64,000 nucleotides of DNA. Origin: Rhodococcus sp. WMMA185. Its GTDB lineage: Bacteria > Actinomycetota > Actinomycetes > Mycobacteriales > Mycobacteriaceae. Shown in pieces: positions 25,814 to 33,704 of the stretch (position 1 is the stretch's first letter; each line of letters begins with the position of its first letter). The notes beneath the pieces were generated by a model. That model saw only the letters and a program-made list of their open reading frames with translations. It ran no database searches and had not been told where the DNA came from. The position numbers and the translations under genes were made by a program. The DNA is taken from assembly GCF_001767395.1 (NCBI RefSeq), contig NZ_CP017014.1, positions 4,047,012 to 4,111,011 of the forward strand, written 5' to 3'.

Positions 25814-26644
25814 TCACGCCTTGATCTGATCCCCGTGTGGCGTCATCGCATCGAGGTCGGGATGTGGTGGTGGCGGCAGGAACCGTGCGATGAGCTGCAT
25901 GTATATCGCGGCGCCGATGAGGCCGCCGATGAGTGGTGCGACTATGGGAACCCAGAAGTACGGGTAGCCCGACGGATCGGTGAATGCGGTGGCGTAGCCC
26001 GTCAGGTAGGACGCGAGCCTGGGCCCGAAGTCGCGCGCGGGGTTGATCGCATAACCGGCGTTGGCGCCCCAGGCCATGCCGATCGCCATGACGATCAGTC
26101 CGATCATGAACGGCGCGAGGTTGGCCGCCGGTGAGGTGTTGCGCTTGTCGACGATCGCGAAGACCAGCAGCACCAGGATGGCCGTGCCGATGATCTGATC
26201 GGTGAACGCTCCCATCACGCTCACCGGGAGCGTGCCGTTTCCGGGCATGGTCGAAAAGACGCCCTGCGTCGCACTCGTATGACCCGGGTCGGCGGCGGCA
26301 AGGAGATCGGCGTAACCTACCCGGACCACCAGCGCTCCGACGAACGCCCCGAACGTCTGCGCCACCACATACGGCGCCACCTTGCGCCACGGGAAGTCCC
26401 CGAAGGTTGCGAAGGCCACGGTCACCGCGGGATTGATGTGGGCGCCGCTGGTTCGGGAGGCGATGTAGATCGCGAGCGTCACGCCCAAGCCCCATGCCCA
26501 GGCAATAGTGTTGTAATTGCCGACGCTCTCGCCACCGGCCACGACTTGGGCAACCGCCCCGCAACCGATCATGATCAGGACCATGGTGGCGAGAAACTCT
26601 GCGGCCAGTTCGCCGAGTAGTCCGAACTCCTTCAACTTCTGCAC
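25814..26644 (-). CDS. glpF: Glycerol uptake facilitator / aquaporin
   Basis: 276 aa MIP-family channel with six hydrophobic helices. The first pore motif is SGAHINPAVT near residue 70, and the second is INPARDFGPR near residue 205, where Asp after NPAR is typical of glycerol-conducting aquaglyceroporins. GTG at 26644 is preferred over GTG 26650 because AGGGAG then lies about eight bases upstream. It admits glycerol for the downstream kinase. The upstream region has a GTGAA/TTCAC dyad that may be an operator. Confidence 0.92.
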   Translation of the reverse strand: MQKLKEFGLLGELAAEFLATMVLIMIGCGAVAQVVAGGESVGNYNTIAWAWGLGVTLAIYIASRTSGAHINPAVTVAFATFGDFPWRKVAPYVVAQTFGAFVGALVVRVGYADLLAAADPGHTSATQGVFSTMPGNGTLPVSVMGAFTDQIIGTAILVLLVFAIVDKRNTSPAANLAPFMIGLIVMAIGMAWGANAGYAINPARDFGPRLASYLTGYATAFTDPSGYPYFWVPIVAPLIGGLIGAAIYMQLIARFLPPPPHPDLDAMTPHGDQIKA

Positions 26645-26722
26645 TGGCACAACTCCCTGTTACGGCTGCTCGGCCGCCCCTCGCTACCCCCGTGACGGGA
26701 GCCGGTCCAACAACAGGCTGAA

Positions 26723-26738
26723 GTGAACTTCTTTTCAC
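26723..26738. promoter_or_regulatory. Possible glpFK operator dyad
   Basis: GTGAACTTCTTTTCAC is an inverted repeat with 5-bp arms and a 6-bp centre, about 80 bp upstream of glpF. The position suits regulator binding at the promoter, but no regulator gene is adjacent. Confidence 0.3.
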
Positions 26739-26799
26739 GGATGTTTCCAACGTTATGGCTGCAGTTCCCGGTCCGCAACCAGCAGGTGTCCAGCAGTCG

Positions 26800-27963
26800 T
26801 CATTCCGGTTCATCGCCGTTTCCAGGCTGCGGTGTCTCGTCGGCGGTGGTATCCGGCACCGGAGCGGGCGCGTCGGAAACGAGTTCATAACGCCGCCCGT
26901 AGGTTTCGACGAGGGCCTGGATCACCGCCACTACCGGAACCGAGACGAGGGCGCCGACAGCACCGAACAGTGACGCACCGACGATCACGGAACCGAATGC
27001 AACGGCCGGATGGATCGACACCGTCTTCGAGGTGATGCGCGGATGTAGTACGTAGTTCTCGATCTGCTGGTACACGGTGCCGAACACCACGACCCACACG
27101 CCGTCCATCGGCTGGGCTGCCGCCGCGATGATCGCGGGGAGGGCGATGGCGAGGTAGGTGCCCAGCGTCGGGACGAACTGCGACACAATCCCTGTCCACA
27201 ACGCGAGTGGAAGCCAATAGGGCACGTCGATGATCACGAGGAAGATACCGGTAGCGACGCTGCTCACCGCCGCGAGTACCAGTCGCGACACCACATAGCC
27301 ACCGGCTTTCTCGACCGAGATCCCCCACACCACCGAGATGATCTGTTGCTGGCGGGCCGGGAACCAGCTCGAGATCGTTCGACGAAACGCCGGACCCTGT
27401 GCCGACATATAGAACACGAACAACAGCATCGCCAATGCTTGGAACACCACTCCGACGATTGACGACAACACACCGAGGATCCCGGGTGTGAACTCTTGCG
27501 CGAGGTCGCGGATGGTTTCCGGCGTGAGATTCAGAAGGTCCGAACCCGTCGCGAAGTCGGTGCCGAGGACCCTGTTGGACCATTCGGCAACGGATGAGAG
27601 CGCTCCGGGCAGAGCCGTGAGAAGTTCGGCGAGTTGCTCGGCCAGCAACGCTCCGAACAGTGCCACGAAGCCGATGCCAAAGAGGAACATCGCCAACAGC
27701 ACCAGGCCGGTTGCGGCACCGCGACGCAGGCCGTGGTCCTCGATCCAGTCGACGATCGGCTCGATGGTGACGCTGAACAGCCATGCCAGAAACAGCAACC
27801 CGAGAAACCCACGCAGGTTGTGGAACAACCAACCGGACATCTGGTACGCGGCGATCGCCAGCAAAACGTAGAGGATGACCTGCTTCAACCACGGCGGCGT
27901 AACGACCCGGCCGACGCGCTCGGCCGAGTCGGCCTGGTCCACGTGGCTGCTGTCCTCGCTCAT
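26800..27963 (-). CDS. AI-2E family transporter
   Basis: 387 aa membrane protein of the AI-2 exporter/TqsA-like superfamily (UPF0118), with about seven hydrophobic segments. Conserved regions are FLGLLFLAWLFSVTIEPIVD at the N-terminus, VPYWLPLALWTGIVSQFVPT in the middle, and QQIENYVLHPRITSKTVSIH with VAFGSVIVGASLFGAVGALV near the end. Actinobacterial members are of unknown substrate; some act in Na+/H+ or metabolite efflux. ATG 27963 is chosen because the membrane protein starts there and GCGGAG precedes it; the frame is open to 28272 through non-homologous sequence. The C-terminal tail is Pro/Asp-rich. Confidence 0.82.
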   Translation of the reverse strand: MSEDSSHVDQADSAERVGRVVTPPWLKQVILYVLLAIAAYQMSGWLFHNLRGFLGLLFLAWLFSVTIEPIVDWIEDHGLRRGAATGLVLLAMFLFGIGFVALFGALLAEQLAELLTALPGALSSVAEWSNRVLGTDFATGSDLLNLTPETIRDLAQEFTPGILGVLSSIVGVVFQALAMLLFVFYMSAQGPAFRRTISSWFPARQQQIISVVWGISVEKAGGYVVSRLVLAAVSSVATGIFLVIIDVPYWLPLALWTGIVSQFVPTLGTYLAIALPAIIAAAAQPMDGVWVVVFGTVYQQIENYVLHPRITSKTVSIHPAVAFGSVIVGASLFGAVGALVSVPVVAVIQALVETYGRRYELVSDAPAPVPDTTADETPQPGNGDEPE

Positions 27964-28034
27964 CGCATACTCCGCGGTCGACTGCTGCTTGTACAGCCGA
28001 AATCTACAGGCCGGGAATGCGTGTAGGCCGGATT

Positions 28035-28712
28035 TCAGTTCGTTAGGCGAGCCAGGGCGTGAATGACCTCGGGCAGGCTGTCCGCGGTGACATCGGCGCT
28101 GGTGAATATCGGTGTGGAAACCGTTTCGAGGCGTGGGCACCATCCGGTGGTGAGGCCGGCGCGGTGGGCTCCATGGATGTCCCAGGAGTGCACCGCAACC
28201 ATTGCCATCCGCTCGGCAGGCACCTGCGCGCGGTCGACGGCCAGCTGGTATGGCGCCGGCGCAGGTTTCCACGCTTTGACTGCCTCGACCGAGAGCACCT
28301 CGTCGATCTTCGGCGCGAGTCCCGAGCGCTCGAAAAACCCGCGGGTCGATTCCTCGGACCCGTTGGAAAGAGCGAAGATGCGAAAGCCCGCCTCTTTCGC
28401 GGCTTCGAGGGTTTCTGTCGCCTCCGGTTGGGCGGTGAGCTCCCCGAACCCGCCGACCGCGAGTTCGATCTGCGAGTCGGAGAGTGCGCCGTGCGTCTCG
28501 GCGCGTAGCGCCGACGCGGCGACCTCGGGGAAGCTTCGGTAGTCGCCGGCCGAGGTCATCGCCATCGCGTCACGCAAGAGGCGTGTGAACCACCGCTCCA
28601 GCAGCCCGTTCGGCTGCTGGAGCTGGTTCAGCCGGGCCCGTACCGGGTCGAGTGACGCGAGCGTTTCGACGACGTCGAAGACGACGACCTCCGGCCGAAC
28701 CAGAGTGGTCAC
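28035..28712 (-). CDS. Haloacid dehalogenase type II
   Basis: 225 aa HAD hydrolase. The nucleophile Asp is in VVVFDVVETLASL, motif II Ser in FALSNGS, the motif III Lys in VKAWKPAPAPY, and motif IV acidic site in VAVHSWDIHGAHRAG, which is the (A/V)xHxWDxxGA pattern of L-2-haloacid dehalogenases. It would hydrolyse a C-Cl or phosphate bond through an aspartyl intermediate. The GTG start overlaps the AhpD-like gene stop by four bases, so the two are co-expressed. Confidence 0.85.
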   Translation of the reverse strand: MTTLVRPEVVVFDVVETLASLDPVRARLNQLQQPNGLLERWFTRLLRDAMAMTSAGDYRSFPEVAASALRAETHGALSDSQIELAVGGFGELTAQPEATETLEAAKEAGFRIFALSNGSEESTRGFFERSGLAPKIDEVLSVEAVKAWKPAPAPYQLAVDRAQVPAERMAMVAVHSWDIHGAHRAGLTTGWCPRLETVSTPIFTSADVTADSLPEVIHALARLTN

Positions 28713-29260
28713 CGTGTGCCGAGGCCCGGGGCGGGGGGAACATCGAGTTCGGTTCCCACGTAGTGGTTGAAATAGTTGGTGAACAGGTTCACGGCGAGAT
28801 GCGCGAACGCTTCGGTGAGTTCGTCCTCGCTCCAGCCGGCGGCAAGAGCGGCATTCCAGGTGCTGTCTTCGACAGTGCCGACCTTCTGGGCGGCTTCGCG
28901 GACCACGTTCAGCAGCGCCCCGAGCTTGCCGTCGAAGTCGTCGTCACCGCGTCTGATAGCGATCGTCTGCTCCTCGGTGAGCCCGGCGCGGGTGGCAGCC
29001 ATCGTGTGGGCGGATTGGCAGTAGTCGCAGGAGTCGACCGAGCCGACTGCGAGGGCGATGGCCTCACGGGTACGCGCGTCGAACTTACTGTGCTGAGCGA
29101 TCGCATCGACGATTCCGGAATACGCCGACATCACGACCGGTGAGTGGGCCATCTCGCCGTGAATGTTGAGGACTTTGCCGTATTTCTTCGCCAAGGTCCG
29201 AAGTCGTTCATTGCTGCCTTCGGGCGCGCTGTCGATCGTGTGAACAGGAATGCGGGGCAT
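28709..29260 (-). CDS. AhpD-like carboxymuconolactone decarboxylase family protein
   Basis: 183 aa. The CMD fold motif with redox cysteines is SVDSCDYCQSAHTMAATRAG near residues 75-95 (CxxC followed by His three residues later), as in AhpD alkylhydroperoxidases. EAIALAVGS and FTNYFNHYVGTELDVPP are further family features. Expected role: thiol-dependent peroxide reduction or thiol-disulfide chemistry in the cytosol. It heads a two-gene operon with the HAD enzyme. Such CMD proteins also occur in the E. coli ynj neighbourhood (ynjA), which may be relevant to the module at 32-49 kb. Confidence 0.85.
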   Translation of the reverse strand: MPRIPVHTIDSAPEGSNERLRTLAKKYGKVLNIHGEMAHSPVVMSAYSGIVDAIAQHSKFDARTREAIALAVGSVDSCDYCQSAHTMAATRAGLTEEQTIAIRRGDDDFDGKLGALLNVVREAAQKVGTVEDSTWNAALAAGWSEDELTEAFAHLAVNLFTNYFNHYVGTELDVPPAPGLGTR

Positions 29261-29478
29261 GGGTTCGTCCTAACGACGTACGGGTAGTACGTGTGGGAAA
29301 CCCGCTGGGTCCGTGTCCTATTCCTGACGACCGCGTGTGGTCGCAAGCGATGATTGAAACCATAATGAAAGGGACGAATCGGCAGGAAATCCCGGGGAAC
29401 TGGAAGGGATCCTGGGGTTCGGGGGTTTCGCCTCGAGGGGCCCGACCGGCTTCGCCACAACCACCTAGGAGGCTCGAA

Positions 29479-29835
29479 ATGAGTTCAACTCAATACGTCG
29501 ACGGAGTCGAAGTGATGTGGCGTCCGGCCTGTCCGTTCTGCATGAACCTGAGACGTGGACTGCGGCGACGTGCCGTCAGCACAACCGAAGTCGACATCTG
29601 GAAGGATCCAGGCGCGGCGGAGCGGGTTCGTGCGGCAACAGGGGGCGACGAGACCGTCCCCACCGTGTTCGTGGGGAATCTCGCCCTCGTCAACCCCAGT
29701 GTCAAGGCCGTATTGGCCGCGATCGAACGAGAGTTTCCCGAGCGCGTCCACGACATGGTCGGTGAACGCGGTGGCGGGAAGCCGAATCTGTGGTCGCGGA
29801 TGTCTCGAGTCCTCGGGCGTCAGGCTTCCGGATAG
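29479..29835 (+). CDS. Glutaredoxin-like / mycoredoxin-type protein
   Basis: 118 aa. MWRPACPFCMNLRRGLRRR places a CPFC redox centre at residues 18-21, followed by VPTVFVGN, whose cis-Pro strand is diagnostic of glutaredoxins. In mycothiol-using actinobacteria the family includes mycoredoxins that reduce mixed disulfides. After residue 85 there is a basic tail (GKPNLWSRMSRVLGRQ) beyond the usual 80-residue fold. ATG 29479 has a strong TAGGAGG site at 29466-29472. It is monocistronic with a hairpin shortly after the stop. Confidence 0.82.
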   Translation: MSSTQYVDGVEVMWRPACPFCMNLRRGLRRRAVSTTEVDIWKDPGAAERVRAATGGDETVPTVFVGNLALVNPSVKAVLAAIEREFPERVHDMVGERGGGKPNLWSRMSRVLGRQASG

Positions 29836-29850
29836 TCATGCCCCGAACGC

Positions 29851-30213
29851 TTAGTTATATCGGCCCCGGCGATCGCCGGGGCCACGATGAGAGAGAAGAC
29901 TGTCGGTGGAGAGGTAGGGCGTGAGGAGGCCGACCATGCATAAGCGCCCGATATCCGACACGATCAGAACGGTGCGCCGCGAGACCGCGTCGAGCAGCAG
30001 GGTCGCGGCGGCGAGCACAACCAGGCCGCCTACACCCGACACGGCAACGAATGCCGCGATATCGCTACCACTGGATTGTCTGCTCACGAGCAGTATCGGC
30101 ACGCCGGCAGCTATCAGGCCGTCGCCGATCATGTTCAATGCCTGAATTGTCGCTAGACGTACGAATACTGGGTCACGCAGTACCGATGCCAGTTTCGCTG
30201 GCCAAGCGTCCCC
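29851..30213 (-). pseudogene. N-terminal remnant of an MFS transporter
   Basis: The frame runs from just after a TAG at 30214-30216 to TAA 29851-29853. It reads LASVLRDPVFVRLATIQALN followed by MIGDGLIAAGVPILLVSRQS, which resembles helix 1 of major facilitator permeases, then about two more hydrophobic segments, and stops after about 100 residues where 400 would be expected. No start codon lies before the first helix except weak TTG/GTA positions. A terminator-like hairpin is inside the 3' end of the frame, so the remnant was cut by loss of the rest of the gene. Confidence 0.55.
29862..29883. terminator. Compact GC hairpin (9-bp stem, GATC loop)
   Basis: A 22-bp perfect dyad: GGCCCCGGC, loop GATC, GCCGGGGCC. 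It lies 27 bp after the glutaredoxin-like stop and most likely terminates that transcript; read from the other side it overlaps the end of the MFS remnant. Confidence 0.65.
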
Positions 30214-30346
30214 CTAGCGGGGCAGCAGCATAACCTACAGGTCGGGTTCGGCCCTGACCTAATTTCTTCCCGGTCGAAGATCGAGTCGATGAAACTGGTT
30301 GTGTCACAAGCGCGGTCAATGTGGATGCTGATCGGTGGCTGAAGCC

Positions 30347-31174
30347 CTATGTGATCTCCCGTAGCACTTGTCCTGGGGCGTCGACGTACAGGCTGACATA
30401 GCTGACTTGGCCGGTTTTTCCACGAGAGGGCACAAGAGCGGGAAGTCGAGCGATGACCGGAGATATCAGTGCTATATCCACGGTAGTTCCGTTGATGTTC
30501 GGGAGGAACAACTGCCCACCCCTGATTGATGGTGCTGTCTCTGCGAATCGCAGCTGCGACACGATGGACTTGATGTTGGCCCGATCGATGATCGTCACGA
30601 TATCGCCGGATTGCCGAAGAACAAGAGATGTGTCGGTCAGATAGTGCGGGTTGGTGCGATGAACTGCCAGATAGCCGAACAACATGACCAAGGACCAGAC
30701 CGAAAGGACCGCGAGACTCACCTGAAGCCATACCCAGGGAAGAAGTAGATGCAACACCACGATCTCGATACCGGTCGCGACTGCGAACGCCGCCGGAATC
30801 ACGAGTGTTCCGCGGGTCGAGGTGAATACGATTGCGCCGTGTTCGATTCCGGAGTGGCGCCGACGGATCCACAGCCACAATGACCGGTAGGTCCTGACCT
30901 CGGCCCTGACGAGCATCCAGAGCGGTGATTGACCGAGCACTTTCGCTGTTGCGTCTCGAAGCCCGTCGCCAAAGCGGCGCTGTGCCACGATCGCAATGAC
31001 CAGCGTCAATGCGACCGCACCAATCAGCGGGACCTCTACCGCCACGAACAGAGTCGCTGCTTGGCGAGTGGTGATGGTTCCTGTGGCCAGCAAGACGGCG
31101 TCGACGATGAGAACGACCACTGTCACCAGCTGCGAGACCTGCTGGAAGCGTCGAATCCTCTGGGCCATCGTCAC
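30347..31174 (-). CDS. Four-helix membrane protein of unknown function
   Basis: 275 aa. Two hydrophobic segments lie near residues 15-65 (VSQLVTVVVLIVDAVLLATG and VEVPLIGAVALTLVIAIVAQ), two more near 125-170, and a soluble C-terminal domain of about 100 residues follows with a beta-rich look (SLVLRQSGDIVTIIDRANIK). I do not recognise a family. The start overlaps the MerR-type regulator stop (GTGA), so it is the regulator's co-transcribed partner and probably linked to the signal sensed by it, for example as a self-protection or transport protein. Confidence 0.6.
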   Translation of the reverse strand: MTMAQRIRRFQQVSQLVTVVVLIVDAVLLATGTITTRQAATLFVAVEVPLIGAVALTLVIAIVAQRRFGDGLRDATAKVLGQSPLWMLVRAEVRTYRSLWLWIRRRHSGIEHGAIVFTSTRGTLVIPAAFAVATGIEIVVLHLLLPWVWLQVSLAVLSVWSLVMLFGYLAVHRTNPHYLTDTSLVLRQSGDIVTIIDRANIKSIVSQLRFAETAPSIRGGQLFLPNINGTTVDIALISPVIARLPALVPSRGKTGQVSYVSLYVDAPGQVLREIT

Positions 31175-31983
31175 AGGTCCGTATATGAGGGAGATCGGCG
31201 AACCAACTCTCGTTGGACCCGTAGAACGACTTCGCGTTGCGCCTGATCGGGGATCAAATCGTCGAGCGAGAGCGCCGCACCAGTGATCCCGTGGGCAGTG
31301 GCGGCTCCAGTTGGAGGTTCGATCATCAGTTTCTGATGATCGAACAACTCGACAAGTCGGCCAACGAGTGCATCGATGTCAGCTTCCGACGAGTCGGGGG
31401 TGCGGCCCTCGAGGCTCGACCACTCCGCAAGGATTGCCAGGTACTCCTCGCGTTGATCATCATTGGCCATTGTTCCCGAGTAGCCGGTAAGAAGCTCCTC
31501 TGGCGCCTTCCCCGATATCACAAGAGCCTCGAGGAGGTCTCGATCGTGCCGAAGAGCAGAACCGACCGTGTCGGACGGAGCGTGCTCGACGGCCTCGGCC
31601 AAAGCTGTTGCAAGCTCAGCCGGCAACACTGAGACCGAGTTGCCGCGTTCGACCTCGGCGAGCATTGCGCTGAGCTGTGCGCTGCGGCGGGCAAGCATCG
31701 TCTGCTCGCTCTCGACCGCTCTGATCAAAGCGCGCAGATCCGCTACCACGTCGCGATCGTCATCGCTCGACCTTCCGTCAGCGAGGATGGCGGCGACCGA
31801 ACCGAGAGGTACTCCACTGCTGGCCAACCAGCGAATTCGCAGCAATCGGACTGCATCGCCAAGGGCGTACTCGCGGTAGCCATTGGACCGACGAGGTGGC
31901 TCGTCAAGTAGACCGAGCCGGTGGTAATGGCGCACCGCCCTCGTCGTCGTGCCGGCAATCTCAGCGAGCTGACCTATCCGCAT
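31171..31983 (-). CDS. MerR family transcriptional regulator
   Basis: 270 aa. The N-terminal winged helix RIGQLAEIAGTTTRAVRHYH, followed by LGLLDEPPRRSNGYREY, is an unmistakable MerR DNA-binding domain. The remainder is a long helical linker (residues about 85-120) and a C-terminal domain without conserved metal-binding Cys residues, so it is more likely a ligand-sensing activator than a metal sensor. Overlaps the membrane protein gene. No clear 19-20 bp spaced MerR promoter was identified upstream by eye. Confidence 0.85.
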   Translation of the reverse strand: MRIGQLAEIAGTTTRAVRHYHRLGLLDEPPRRSNGYREYALGDAVRLLRIRWLASSGVPLGSVAAILADGRSSDDDRDVVADLRALIRAVESEQTMLARRSAQLSAMLAEVERGNSVSVLPAELATALAEAVEHAPSDTVGSALRHDRDLLEALVISGKAPEELLTGYSGTMANDDQREEYLAILAEWSSLEGRTPDSSEADIDALVGRLVELFDHQKLMIEPPTGAATAHGITGAALSLDDLIPDQAQREVVLRVQRELVRRSPSYTDL

Positions 31984-32089
31984 GAGCCAAGTCTCAACTA
32001 TGACCCAACGTCAAGGTCAAGCCGATGCGCCGATCGCGAAGAAGGGTCGTTTGCCCAGTGCGATGCTCACCGATCACGAGCTAGCGGCG

Positions 32090-32767
32090 TCAGGATTCCG
32101 GGTCATCATGCGTCGAGCGGCTGCCTGCGTGCCCCGACGTCCGGTCGACGGAACCCACTCGCACCTGGACGTGTCCGCCGCGGGCGGACGCGGCCCGAAC
32201 GTCGGTGAGCGAGGAATCGATCAACGTCCAGGGGTGTGCGTTGATGTCCGATCCCCCCATCAGGCAGGCGAGCTGGGCTAGCGGAGTCCACACAGCGGCG
32301 TATCCGACGGGTTTCTGCATGTCGACGACCGCCACCCTGCCACCGGGGTGGGTCAGGTCGATCATCGTGGCGAGCGCCCGCGGCCAATCCGCCATCAGCG
32401 ACAGCACATAGGTGCTGAGGGCCGCGTCGAAGGTGTCGGCCCCACCGAGGTCACAGGGGTTGAGCTTGGTGCCGTCGGCCTCGACGAAGCTTACGTTGTT
32501 CCATCCTGCCGACCTGGTGCGTCGTCGTGCCTGGTCGAGCATGTGGGCACTCGCGTCGACCGCGGTGATCGATCCAGTCGGGCCGATTCGTTGCTGGATG
32601 TGCGAGAAGTTCAGCCCGGTTCCGCAGCCGAGGTCGAGGACATTTTCGCCCGGTTTCAGCGCGAGTAGATCGATTGCCGCGACACGTCCCGCGCGGTACA
32701 CCGGCCATTCGGCGGAGATGAGGTCGTAGAAGCGGGCCGAGCCACGGTAACGGGCCTTTCGTCTCAC
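32090..32767 (-). CDS. Class I SAM-dependent methyltransferase
   Basis: 225 aa. Motif I is ENVLDLGCGTGLNFSHIQQ near residue 45, followed by ITAVDASAHMLDQARRR (motif II) and later GGRVAVVDMQKP (post motif). ARFYDLISAEWPVYRAGR at the N-terminus is typical of ubiquinone/menaquinone UbiE-like small-molecule methyltransferases. GTG 32767 is the preferred start since the frame upstream enters the ECF sigma gene on the other strand. Divergent from that sigma factor gene, 54 bp apart, which hints at shared control. The methyl acceptor is unknown. Confidence 0.8.
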   Translation of the reverse strand: MRRKARYRGSARFYDLISAEWPVYRAGRVAAIDLLALKPGENVLDLGCGTGLNFSHIQQRIGPTGSITAVDASAHMLDQARRRTRSAGWNNVSFVEADGTKLNPCDLGGADTFDAALSTYVLSLMADWPRALATMIDLTHPGGRVAVVDMQKPVGYAAVWTPLAQLACLMGGSDINAHPWTLIDSSLTDVRAASARGGHVQVRVGSVDRTSGHAGSRSTHDDPES

Positions 32768-32821
32768 GGGCAATCCATTTCGTCTTACGTTCCGATAATT
32801 CTTCTTCGAAGCGGGAACACG

Positions 32822-33409
32822 GTGGGACGGTCGGGGGGTTCCCCCAGTGTGCATCCACCTGCGCCAGACGACCACGACGAACGGGCCCGAAGGTTTCGGC
32901 AGTACGTCGAACCCGAGATCGAAGTCCTGTTGCGGGTTGCGAGGACGCTGACCGGGCCTGCGGATGCGGAGGACCTCGTCCAGGAAACGCTGGTGCGGGC
33001 CTTTCGCAGCGTCGACCGCTTCGACGGCCGCTACCCCCGGGCGTGGTTGCTGACGATTCTGAGGAACACGAACATGAACATGCACAGACGACAGCGCCCC
33101 GATGTTGTCGAGGACGTCGCGATCTATTCGGACGCCAGGCCGGCCTTCGGTATCGACCCGCCGAACACCGAGGATCAGATCATGGCATCGATCTTGCCCG
33201 CCGATCTCGAACGGGCGGTACAGGCACTGGACTCGAAGTTCCGGACGGTGCTGTTCCTGATCGACGTCGATCAACTCACCTACAGCGAAGCCGCCGACAC
33301 GCTCGGCGTTCCGGTGGGGACGGTGATGTCTCGGCTGAGCCGGGCACGTGACCGTGTGCGTAAACACTTGCGGCCGAGCTTCGCGGCGGCGAGGAAGGAG
33401 AAGCGATGA
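32822..33409 (+). CDS. ECF-type RNA polymerase sigma factor
   Basis: 195 aa. Region 2 is DAEDLVQETLVRAFRSVDRF with the -10 recognising helix continuing into RAWLLTILRN; region 4 is LTYSEAADTLGVPVGTVMSR, a helix-turn-helix for the -35. The start is either GTG 32822 or the internal GTG 32849; both precede region 2. It overlaps the zinc-finger gene by four bases, the usual sigma/anti-sigma arrangement. On the plus strand GGAAC at 32812-32816 resembles an ECF -35 element, so the gene could be autoregulated. Confidence 0.92.
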   Translation: MGRSGGSPSVHPPAPDDHDERARRFRQYVEPEIEVLLRVARTLTGPADAEDLVQETLVRAFRSVDRFDGRYPRAWLLTILRNTNMNMHRRQRPDVVEDVAIYSDARPAFGIDPPNTEDQIMASILPADLERAVQALDSKFRTVLFLIDVDQLTYSEAADTLGVPVGTVMSRLSRARDRVRKHLRPSFAAARKEKR

Positions 33410-33684
33410 TCAAGGCTGTGCGCACGATGCTGACGTGCCATTGGTCGGCGCGCCGGATCCAGCGCTACCTGGACTCCGACCCGGCAGCGTTGCTTGATCC
33501 GAACGAGATCCGCCGGTTGGAGGCACATCTGGCCGAGTGCGACAAGTGCAACGCCGCGGCGGACGAGTACCGTCAGATCAACACTGCCCTTTCGAGGTGG
33601 GCGGCTCGGCGAATGCCTCAGAGAGACAGCGTTGTTCACATGCGTCAGGTTGTAGACCGCATTGCCCGTGGTGACCTGTATTGA
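33406..33684 (+). CDS. Zinc-finger (zf-HC2) anti-sigma factor-like protein
   Basis: 92 aa, soluble. LEAHLAECDKCNAAADEY gives the H-x3-C-x2-C zinc-binding pattern of ZAS-type anti-sigma factors, and HWSARRIQRYLDSDP is the preceding helix. There is no transmembrane segment, so sensing should be cytosolic, perhaps thiol- or metal-based. It overlaps the ECF sigma gene start-to-stop and is followed closely by the flavoprotein gene. Confidence 0.88.
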   Translation: MIKAVRTMLTCHWSARRIQRYLDSDPAALLDPNEIRRLEAHLAECDKCNAAADEYRQINTALSRWAARRMPQRDSVVHMRQVVDRIARGDLY

Positions 33685-33704
33685 CACAGAAGGAGTTTCA
33701 GAAC

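Noticed and set aside
32768-33367. Extended start of the methyltransferase frame to 33367.
   Set aside because: The extension lies antisense to the ECF sigma gene and lacks methyltransferase sequence.
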